A stretch of 45,886 nt of DNA, taken from Bacillota bacterium (lineage in GTDB: Bacteria > Bacillota > Clostridia > Peptostreptococcales > Anaerovoracaceae). Of this stretch, positions 39,849 to 45,886 are shown piece by piece. A program made the translations under genes and the position numbers. The notes under the pieces were generated by a model. That model was given only the letters and a program-made list of their open reading frames with translations. It was not told the DNA's origin and searched no databases. Location: NCBI GenBank assembly GCA_019420525.1, contig JAHZHA010000015.1, forward strand, positions 1 to 45,886, written 5' to 3'. Every line of letters starts with the position of its first letter. Position 1 is the first letter of the stretch.

Positions 39849-40721
39849 ATGACGATTTATGCGGAATATCTCTTTGCAGAAAATTTTATCGCAGGATTTG
39901 GAATCATCCGGCTGACCGCCATGCTGTGCGGACGGCTTCCGGGAAGGGGCAGAACGGCAGCAGGCGCGGCGCTCTGCGGTTTCTTTTCCTTTATCATTTT
40001 ATTAAATCTCTCAGGGATTATGACGCTGATTTACGAACTGATTTTCATTCTGTGCGTTACGGAGATTTCCTTCGGTCCCGTGGGGATACGTCTTGCAGCG
40101 AAGATCGGAGCGGTATTTTACTGCGTGAGTTTTCTCCTGGGGGGATCCGTGTTTTGCGTACTGATGATGAGCGGAGCGGGAGGTACGGTGAACAACGGTT
40201 TTTTCTACATAGGATCGGCCGGTTATCTGATGATAGCCGCGGGGGCGGCGGCCGGCGGCGGCCTGATAGTATGGATTATGAGATACGTGAAAAGACAGAG
40301 CGCCCGGGACGCTTCGGTATTTCAGCTTACGATAAGTCTGATGGATAAGAAGATGAGATGCCGGGGCAGAGTGGATTCCGCAAATTTTCTCAGGGAACCT
40401 CTTTCCGGAAAACCGGTTTCTCTCATTTCGGCGAAGATCGTCAGAAAATACTGGGGGGATATACTCGGAAATGAACGATTTCTCACGAGGATCCGTGCAG
40501 TTCCCTACCGAAGCCTGGGCTGCAGTGACGGTATCGTGATAGCGGTGAGGTGCGACAGCCTGACGATCGACCGCAGGGGAACCTTTGGAGGCAGTCAGAT
40601 CTGCATCAGAGATGCTTTTTTGGGACTTTACGACGGCGAATTCGCGGCAGGAGAAGGGGAAGGCGATTTTTCCGTTCTGCTGCAGCCTGCCATCGTGTAT
40701 GAAGGGAGTGCACAGGGATAA
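39849..40721 (+). CDS. spoIIGA: Sporulation sigma-E factor-processing peptidase SpoIIGA
   Basis: 290 aa. The N-terminal half (~1-148) has several membrane helices; the C-terminal half is the aspartic protease domain with catalytic Asp176 in RVDSANFLREPLSGKPVSLIS. Family consensus is D-S/T-G-N, so Gly is Ala here. It cleaves pro-sigma-E at the forespore septum. ATG 39849 is 7 nt after AGGAGAGGAGG; the ATG at 39843 is too close. Its stop overlaps the sigE start (TAATG), the standard spoIIGA-sigE coupling. Confidence 0.93.
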   Translation: MTIYAEYLFAENFIAGFGIIRLTAMLCGRLPGRGRTAAGAALCGFFSFIILLNLSGIMTLIYELIFILCVTEISFGPVGIRLAAKIGAVFYCVSFLLGGSVFCVLMMSGAGGTVNNGFFYIGSAGYLMIAAGAAAGGGLIVWIMRYVKRQSARDASVFQLTISLMDKKMRCRGRVDSANFLREPLSGKPVSLISAKIVRKYWGDILGNERFLTRIRAVPYRSLGCSDGIVIAVRCDSLTIDRRGTFGGSQICIRDAFLGLYDGEFAAGEGEGDFSVLLQPAIVYEGSAQG

Positions 40722-41494
40722 TGTTAGGTTTTTTAGAAAAAATGACAGAACGCGTCCGGCTGTTCGCAGCGGAGCTGAAATTCCGCCTGAAAGAACTGGC
40801 GGGTTATCTGACAGGACGCAGAGCGCGGGCGAACGATTACGGAAGAGGTATTTTTTACATACGGGGCAGCGACGTTCTTCCTCCTCCGCTCTCCCCCGAG
40901 GAGGAACGCAGATTGACGCAGAGACTGGCGGAACAGGATTCGGAGGCCAGAAGCACGCTGATCGAACATAATCTCCGGCTGGTAGTCTATATCGCCAAGA
41001 GGTTTGACAGCGGAAACGCCAATGTGGAAGATCTGATTTCCATCGGAACCATCGGTCTGATCAAAGCCGTCAATACCTTTGATCCTTCAAAGAATATCAA
41101 ATTGGCTACCTACGCTTCCCGATGCATCGAGAATGAGATTCTCATGTATCTGCGCCGTACGGGAAAGACGAGATCGGAAATCTCATTTGATGAACCTCTG
41201 AATGTGGACTGGGACGGCAATGAACTGCTTTTGTCCGATATACTGGGAACGGAAGAAGATGTGATTTTCGGGAGCATAGAAGAAAAAGTGAACCGCGATC
41301 TTCTGAACAATGCGCTCAGAACGCTTGATCAGAGAGAAAAACGCATCGTCGAGATGAGATTCGGACTCATCAGCGGTTGTGAGATGACGCAGAAAGAAGT
41401 GGCCGATTACATGGGAATATCTCAGTCATATATTTCCAGACTCGAAAAGAAGATTATAAGCCGCCTGCGCAGAGAGATAAAGAAAATGGGCTGA
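40721..41494 (+). CDS. sigE: RNA polymerase sporulation sigma-E factor
   Basis: 257 aa. An N-terminal pro-sequence (~1-30) removed by SpoIIGA, region 2 (LIEHNLRLVVYIAKRFDSGNANVEDLISIGTIGLIKAVNTFDPSKNIKLATYASRCIENEILMYLRR), region 3, and region 4 (LDQREKRIVEMRFGLISGCEMTQKEVADYMGISQSYISRLEKKII). It directs early mother-cell gene expression in sporulation. sigG, which usually follows, is not adjacent. Confidence 0.95.
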   Translation: MLGFLEKMTERVRLFAAELKFRLKELAGYLTGRRARANDYGRGIFYIRGSDVLPPPLSPEEERRLTQRLAEQDSEARSTLIEHNLRLVVYIAKRFDSGNANVEDLISIGTIGLIKAVNTFDPSKNIKLATYASRCIENEILMYLRRTGKTRSEISFDEPLNVDWDGNELLLSDILGTEEDVIFGSIEEKVNRDLLNNALRTLDQREKRIVEMRFGLISGCEMTQKEVADYMGISQSYISRLEKKIISRLRREIKKMG

Positions 41495-41638
41495 CGGGAC
41501 GTAATAGAATATATCGTAGAATTGAGAGGCAGAATAATGTGTACAAAAAGATAAATGGAAATAAATGTTGATTATGTCACCTATGATATAGTAAAATAAT
41601 GAAAAATAAAACGCCGAAAGAATTGATAAGGGGGAAAA

Positions 41639-42232
41639 ATGGAGAAAACAAAGAAGAAAAAAGTTTTCGTCATCATAGCGGTTATCGTAGTTATTATTGC
41701 AGTTGTGGCGGCGGCATTTGCACTTTATGCCGGTTCGAAGAAAACGGCAGCGGAAGATGCAGCGCTGAAGCATGCAGGGGTGACGCGTCAGGAAGCAGCG
41801 ATGCTGAAATCCGAGATTGATTTCAGTGGACTGTCTATGATTTGTGATGTATCCTTTAAAACGTCGGACTGTGATTACGACTATGAAATTTCAGTGTCGG
41901 ATCTGACGGTCATCGATTTTGAAAAAGAATATTATGGAACTTCCGGAAGTCAAACGGCTCAGGGCACAGCTGGAGGTGATGCTGTGCAGCAGAACGGGCA
42001 GACTCCGGGAACCGATGTGACCGTAAGTGAAGCTGCAGCAAAGGAGGCTGTGCTGTCCCATGCCGGACTGACAGAATCCGATCTTCAGTTTTACAGATCG
42101 CAGATAGACAGAGATCAGGGAATGTCAAAATATGAGATTGAATTTTCAGCAGGCGGGTATGAGTACGATTATGAAGTAGACTGCACCAGCGGAGAAATTC
42201 TGAAATTTGAAAAAGAAAAATTAAATGGCTGA
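41639..42232 (+). CDS. Membrane-anchored protein with two PepSY-like domains
   Basis: 197 aa. A basic N-terminus and one membrane helix (~9-30) are followed by two related ~60-residue units: EDAALKHAGVTRQEAAMLKSEIDF...YDYEISVSDLTVIDFEKE and KEAVLSHAGLTESDLQFYRSQID...YDYEVDCTSGEILKFEKE, separated by a Gly/Thr/Gln-rich linker (~103-125). These match the PepSY pattern (A...AL.HAG......Y...YEv.....G.I). PepSY domains may inhibit peptidases outside the cell. AAGGGGG precedes the ATG. Monocistronic, with a strong terminator. Confidence 0.85.
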   Translation: MEKTKKKKVFVIIAVIVVIIAVVAAAFALYAGSKKTAAEDAALKHAGVTRQEAAMLKSEIDFSGLSMICDVSFKTSDCDYDYEISVSDLTVIDFEKEYYGTSGSQTAQGTAGGDAVQQNGQTPGTDVTVSEAAAKEAVLSHAGLTESDLQFYRSQIDRDQGMSKYEIEFSAGGYEYDYEVDCTSGEILKFEKEKLNG

Positions 42233-42257
42233 CTGCAATGAGAGAAATTCCTGCGGA

Positions 42258-42295
42258 AATCCGGCGGCGCGTAAGCGCCGCCGGATTATTTGTTT
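42258..42295 (+). terminator. Terminator after the PepSY gene
   Basis: Perfect 13-bp GC-rich stem AATCCGGCGGCGC / GCGCCGCCGGATT, GTAA tetraloop, then ATTTGTTTTG. Confidence 0.92.
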
Positions 42296-42472
42296 TGAAC
42301 AGCTGCAGCGGACTGGCACCGCATATCTGAACGGAATACAGGTGTCTTTGCCGGATAAAAGACATAACTGACCATATGTTTTTTTTGTAATCTGGATATT
42401 TTAATAATGTCAGTACAGTTCTAAGATAGTGTCATTATATTATTCATGATAAATTAGGAGCAGGTATTATTT

Positions 42473-43312
42473 ATGTCGCACAATAATCAGAAAAAAATCG
42501 CCGTTATCAATGACTTTACGGGCTTCGGGCGCTGTTCGATTTCCGTTTGTTTACCTGTCATTTCCGCGATGAAAGTTCAGTGCTGTCCGCTGCCGACTGC
42601 TGTTTTCTCCAACCATACCGGATTTGAGAGTTTTTTCTTCAGAGACTGTACGGATTATATGGAGGATTATGCAGAAGAATGGAAAAAACTGGGGCTTAAA
42701 TTCGACGGGATTATGACGGGTTTTCTGGGATCTCACCGGCAGATTGAGATCGTTCAGCGGTTCTTTCAGGAATTTCACCGGGACGGATGTCTGGCTCTGG
42801 TGGACCCGGTGATGGGCGATTACGGGAAATTGTATCCCACTTACAGCGAAGCCCTGGCGGCCGGTATGCACGATCTCGTGAAATATGCCGATATTCTGAC
42901 GCCGAATCTGACGGAAGCATGCATTTTGACAGGATGTGAATATCGGGAGGATATGCCGCAGGAAAGACTGGAAGAAATCGCAGGGCAGCTGACAGATATG
43001 GGGCCGGACAGAGTCGTGATCTCAGGGCTGTCTGACGGATGCGATCTTTTGAATTACGTGTATGAGAGAGACAGAGAACCCGTTCTGATAAGAGAGCACA
43101 AAGTAGGAGGATTCCGCTCGGGTACGGGTGATGTGTTTGCGGCAATCATCGCAGCAGATGCGGTCAAAGGACGCAGCTTTGCGGAGTCGGTAAAGCGCGC
43201 CTCCGGATTCATCGCCCGGACGCTTCGCCGGACCATGGAACTGGACATTCCGAAGACGGACGGAATCTGTTTTGAGGAATTTCTCTGGGAGCTGGGAGCA
43301 CAGGAAAAATGA
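42473..43312 (+). CDS. pdxY: Pyridoxamine/pyridoxal kinase
   Basis: 279 aa, ribokinase fold. Begins KKIAVINDFTGFGRCSISVCLPVISAMKVQCCPLPTAVFSNHTGF, typical of the PdxY-like clostridial family, with VDPVMGDYGKLY, LTPNLTEACILTG and the anion-hole/catalytic GGFRSGTGDVFAA (catalytic Asp). It phosphorylates B6 vitamers to salvage PLP. Its stop overlaps the start of an ECF S component (ATGA), so uptake and trapping of a B6 vitamer are linked. An imperfect repeat ATAATG...CATTAT lies in the upstream region (about 42403-42439). Confidence 0.9.
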   Translation: MSHNNQKKIAVINDFTGFGRCSISVCLPVISAMKVQCCPLPTAVFSNHTGFESFFFRDCTDYMEDYAEEWKKLGLKFDGIMTGFLGSHRQIEIVQRFFQEFHRDGCLALVDPVMGDYGKLYPTYSEALAAGMHDLVKYADILTPNLTEACILTGCEYREDMPQERLEEIAGQLTDMGPDRVVISGLSDGCDLLNYVYERDREPVLIREHKVGGFRSGTGDVFAAIIAADAVKGRSFAESVKRASGFIARTLRRTMELDIPKTDGICFEEFLWELGAQEK

Positions 43313-43827
43313 AAAGAAAAAAAGTGAGAAATCTTACATATGCGGCAGTTTTTACAGCCGTGATCTATATTTTTACCGCTTATTTTCATATTCCGCATTG
43401 GACGGGGTATGTTCACGTCGGAGACGGCATTCTGTATCTGGCAGCTTCCGTTCTGCCGCCGGGATATGCTGCTGCCGCAGGAGCCATGGGTGCAGGATTG
43501 GCGGATCTCCTGTCAGGATATGCTGCCTGGGCGCCGGGAACTGTTGTGGTAAAAAGCCTGACTGCTCTGTGCTTTACAGCGAAAGCTGATAAGATTTTGT
43601 GCCGGCGGAATTATGTTGCGCTTCCTGTGGCTCTTTTGATCTGTGCCGGCGGATATTATCTGTATGAATGTCTCATCACCGGAAATGCGGCAGCGCCATT
43701 GGCAGGAATTCCAGGATATATCGTTCAGTCCGTGCTGAGTGCGGCGCTCTATGTCACAGTCGGGCACAGTCTGGACCAGATGCATCTGAAAGAGAAGCTC
43801 GATGGGGGAACAACGCAGGACAGGTGA
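43309..43827 (+). CDS. ECF transporter S component, probably for a vitamin B6 compound
   Basis: 172 aa, with five or six membrane helices. Begins RNLTYAAVFTAVIYIFTAYFHIPHWTGYVHVGDGILYLAASVLPPGYAAAAGAMGAGLADLLSGYAAWAPGTVVVKSLTALC, typical of the small substrate-capture subunits. The N-terminal A-x-x-x-A helix face (AAVFTAV) is the usual docking motif for the EcfT subunit. EcfA/EcfT are not in the window and are presumably shared. Substrate inferred only from coupling to pyridoxamine kinase. Confidence 0.87.
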   Translation: MKRKKVRNLTYAAVFTAVIYIFTAYFHIPHWTGYVHVGDGILYLAASVLPPGYAAAAGAMGAGLADLLSGYAAWAPGTVVVKSLTALCFTAKADKILCRRNYVALPVALLICAGGYYLYECLITGNAAAPLAGIPGYIVQSVLSAALYVTVGHSLDQMHLKEKLDGGTTQDR

Positions 43828-43911
43828 CTGGAAGCGAAGAAGTAAAATTCCGGAAAATTGGAAAGACGGAAACGGAAAACGATCCGGAGAAGAAAAGGAA
43901 GGAGAATAAAA

Positions 43912-44517
43912 ATGACAATCACATATCAGGTAAAAAACGGAATCTATATTAACATGACAAACCGCTGTCCGTGCAGTTGTACATTTTGTCTGAGAGCAAA
44001 CGGAGACAGCGTTTACGGTTCGGACAGTCTCTGGCTGGAAAGAGAACCGTCGGTGGAGGAAGTCTGTCAGAGCCTGGATTCCTGGGATCTTTCAGAATAT
44101 GATGAAGTGGTTTTCTGCGGATACGGTGAACCTACGGAACGTCTCGATGATCTGCTGAAGGTCGCGGCATACCTGAAAGAAAAAGAAAATGTAAAAATAA
44201 GAATCAATACAAACGGGTTATCGGATCTCATCTGGGGAGAACCCACGGCCCATAAGTTGTCCGGGTTGATCGACGCGGTATCCGTCAGTTTGAATACGGA
44301 TGATCCTGAGGAATATATGAAAATTGTTCGGCCGAAATTCGGAGAGAAATCTTATGAAGCTATGAAAAAATTTACAGCTGATTGTACGAAATACGTGCCA
44401 GATGTGGTAATGACAGTGGTGGATCAGGTGACGACACCGCAGCAGCAGGAAAGATGCAGGCAGATCTGCAGCAGCCTGGGAGCGGTTCTCAGAGTGAGAC
44501 CGTATGAGGCAGAATAG
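43912..44517 (+). CDS. TatD-associated radical SAM protein
   Basis: 201 aa. The radical SAM cluster motif C19-x3-C23-x2-C26 is in INMTNRCPCSCTFCLRANGD, followed by GSDSLWLEREPSVEEV, VFCGYGEPTERLDDLL (GGE-like SAM site), IRINTNGLSD and SVSLNTDDPEEYMKIVRP. Length and motifs match the short radical SAM family often found next to TatD nucleases. No tatD is in the window, and the substrate is unknown. ATG 43912 is set by GAAGGAGAA. It follows the ECF gene by 84 bp and may share its transcript. Confidence 0.88.
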   Translation: MTITYQVKNGIYINMTNRCPCSCTFCLRANGDSVYGSDSLWLEREPSVEEVCQSLDSWDLSEYDEVVFCGYGEPTERLDDLLKVAAYLKEKENVKIRINTNGLSDLIWGEPTAHKLSGLIDAVSVSLNTDDPEEYMKIVRPKFGEKSYEAMKKFTADCTKYVPDVVMTVVDQVTTPQQQERCRQICSSLGAVLRVRPYEAE

Positions 44518-44967
44518 AGAAAGAGAACCGACGAAATTTTTATTCTATTTTTTCTGTGATTATGATTATTTATACTGTTTCGGGGTATAATTATACTATT
44601 ATAGTTATATTTTTGGTTGTCCCGGACATCTTTCGAACTTATCAAGAATATTGATTTTCTTTTTTCACTGTTTCCGGAAAGAATTCTCTTTCCGGAAACA
44701 GGCCGCCCGGCGAAAAGATGCGGATTATATCGATTTTTCCCTGTATCTGCAGATGTCATTTTTTCTGACCAGCCGGCAGACGACAGATCATTTATTGTAT
44801 ATAACGAAATTACAGGCGAAATCCTGAAAAATCATTTATCGCGTTTACAGGGGCCTTTTTGACGCGAAGATGAGAGGGACAGGATTACCCCGTTTGATTT
44901 ACAAAAAAAGGAAATATGCTTGAACAGAGACTAGAAAGTATGGGATAGAAAGGATAGGGGATTGTAT
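44518..44967. other. 450-bp region without a convincing gene; contains a perfect palindrome
   Basis: A/T-rich, with several -10-like TATAAT/TATACT runs at about 44570-44612 that form an imperfect palindrome. A perfect 14-bp inverted repeat CTGTTTCCGGAAAG-AATTCT-CTTTCCGGAAACAG occupies 44668-44701; no T tract follows on the plus strand. Two ORFs of about 80-110 codons lack ribosome binding sites and family features. A small RNA, a promoter region for the MarR gene or decayed sequence are possible. Confidence 0.5.
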
Positions 44968-45474
44968 ATGCAGTTAAGAAAAGTTACCGGTACTTCCGGG
45001 CTGAGCCAGCTGGCAAATGAATTGACCTACCGCAGATATATGACAAACAGAGTCAGCACTAGCAGATATTTCAGCTTTATGACCGTTCCGGAATATATCG
45101 TGCTGTGCATGGCTGCAGAACCGGAACAGCTGGAAAACGGCGACAGTCAAAAGATTTATCTGACGGACATAGCAAAACATATGCAGATGCCAGTGAGGCA
45201 GACTTCTAAACTGATCGGAAGGCTGAGGGACCGGGGCCTGATCACGTGGACACATGACGGCAACGGAAGTGAAGGTACTTATGTGCAGATTACGGATCTG
45301 GGAAGAAAAAAAACAGAAGAACAGGAAAAAATCCTGATCGATTATTACGGAAATGTCATTCAGAAATTTGGAAAAGACAATATCGTCCATCTTCTGCACA
45401 TGATGAACGAACTGGATTCTATTATGAGTGAGGAAATATCGATTGACGAGGAAGGCAGTGAAAATGAAGAATAA
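44968..45474 (+). CDS. MarR-like winged-helix regulator next to citrate synthase
   Basis: 168 aa. Winged-helix region ~37-105: MTVPEYIVLCMAAEP...KIYLTDIAKHMQMPVRQTSKLIGRLRDRGLITWTHDGNGSEGTYVQITDLGRKKTEEQ, followed by a dimerisation helix and an acidic tail. The wing lacks the usual MarR D-x-R-D motif (HDGNGSEG), so it belongs to a divergent branch. ATG 44968 follows AGGGG closely; TTG 44962 is alternative. Its end overlaps the citrate synthase start by 11 nt, which suggests that it regulates entry into the oxidative branch making 2-oxoglutarate (inference). Confidence 0.82.
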   Translation: MQLRKVTGTSGLSQLANELTYRRYMTNRVSTSRYFSFMTVPEYIVLCMAAEPEQLENGDSQKIYLTDIAKHMQMPVRQTSKLIGRLRDRGLITWTHDGNGSEGTYVQITDLGRKKTEEQEKILIDYYGNVIQKFGKDNIVHLLHMMNELDSIMSEEISIDEEGSENEE

Positions 45475-45886
45475 AATTGACAGCTACGCGGAGAAACAGA
45501 TGGCTCTCTGTTCGAGAAATGATTCCATCGCTCCGCGCCTTTTTGAAGAATATGGCGTATACCGCGGTCTGAGAGATGAGAAAGGCAACGGCGTGCTCAC
45601 CGGCCTGACAGGTATTTCTGATATCGTCTCTTCCCGGATCGTGGACGGCAGGAAGGTTCCCTGCGACGGTGAGCTTTGGTATCGCGGCTACGAGATAAAA
45701 TCGCTGATCAGCGGGTTGGGAAGCGATGAATTCGGATTTGAGAAAGTCGCTTATCTCCTTCTCTTCGGTCAGCTTCCGGATGCGGAAGAACTGGCGGAAT
45801 TCAAAGAAATTATCGGAACGAGCCGTTTTCTCCCGACTAACTTTACCAGAGATGTCATTATGAAAGCGGCCAGCTCTGATATCATG
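45464..45886 (+). CDS. gltA: Citrate synthase, N-terminal part (runs off the window)
   Basis: 141 codons are visible and open to the last base. The sequence GVLTGLTGISDIVSSRIVDGRKVPCDGELWYRGYEIKSLI followed by FEKVAYLLLFGQLPDAEELAEFKEII is typical of the citrate synthase N-terminal helical domain, in the longer clostridial form that starts about 40 residues earlier. It condenses acetyl-CoA with oxaloacetate. GAGGAAGG precedes the ATG, inside the MarR-like gene. Catalytic His/Asp residues lie beyond the window. Type (citrate vs methylcitrate synthase) cannot be settled from this part. Confidence 0.9.
   Translation, partial: MKNKIDSYAEKQMALCSRNDSIAPRLFEEYGVYRGLRDEKGNGVLTGLTGISDIVSSRIVDGRKVPCDGELWYRGYEIKSLISGLGSDEFGFEKVAYLLLFGQLPDAEELAEFKEIIGTSRFLPTNFTRDVIMKAASSDIM

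Noticed and set aside
44617..44862. 81-codon ORF in the large intergenic gap
   Set aside because: No ribosome binding site, contains the perfect palindrome, and the opposite strand is also open; not convincing as a gene.

Overview
The window (about 45.9 kb, estimated mid-40s % G+C) looks like a chromosomal segment of an anaerobic, low-to-mid G+C Firmicute of the class Clostridia. The grounds are an endospore regulatory pair (spoIIGA-sigE), a reverse rubrerythrin, LL-diaminopimelate aminotransferase, type III glutamine synthetase, FeoB-associated Cys-rich proteins, a TatD-associated radical SAM protein and an infC-rpmI-rplT operon starting with AUU. It is mostly ordinary chromosome. No integrase, insertion sequence, prophage module or CRISPR array was seen.

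Layout. 1-214: 3' tail of a 5S rRNA, tRNA-Glu and a terminator. 389-2024: a small ribbon-helix-helix protein, an ArsC/Spx-like protein and TcdA. 2121-5892: a ferrous-iron uptake locus (DUF2325 protein, FeoA, FeoB, two FeoB-associated Cys-rich proteins) whose upstream regions carry four copies of one palindrome. 5955-11184 (minus): a nitrogen operon with a three-piece glutamate synthase, type I glutamine synthetase and an ANTAR-domain regulator; divergent from it glnN (type III glutamine synthetase), dapF, dapL and nadE. 16706-18114: a Crp/Fnr regulator divergent from reverse rubrerythrin. 18406-20338: a sigma factor with a fused anti-sigma-like ORF. 20340-20935: decayed genes including a PIN-domain fragment. 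20936-28520: hybrid histidine kinase, MarR, an M15 peptidase, a small XRE protein, an M28 peptidase with a start-proximal frameshift, a membrane LuxR regulator, tRNA-Arg and an MltG-like membrane protein. 28767-32945: RluA-type synthase, signal peptidase I, SmpB, tmRNA and LexA. 33309-38171: a molybdate/tungstate-type ABC transporter and a secreted CHAP/SLH protein. 38210-41494: translation operon and sporulation genes. 41639-45886: PepSY protein, pyridoxamine kinase with an ECF S component, radical SAM protein, MarR and the start of citrate synthase.

The most interesting system is the nitrogen locus. The 5' leaders of the gltB-type operon (one copy) and of glnN (two tandem copies) each carry a small hairpin with the identical hexaloop AAAGGC, whose 3' arm is also the 5' arm of an intrinsic terminator. 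This matches the A1/G4 hexaloop antiterminator recognised by ANTAR proteins, and an ANTAR regulator is encoded at the end of the same operon. Its receiver domain has Asn where the phosphoacceptor Asp should be, so it may sense nitrogen status without phosphorylation. The result would be a self-contained circuit in which ANTAR antitermination controls two types of glutamine synthetase, glutamate synthase and the regulator itself.

Other notable signals: a TTAG-type palindrome shared by the Feo promoters; a Spo0A-type promoter before spoIIGA; an AUU start for infC behind an attenuator; and two genes whose reading frames look altered by one extra A in a poly-A run, which may be real variation or sequence error.
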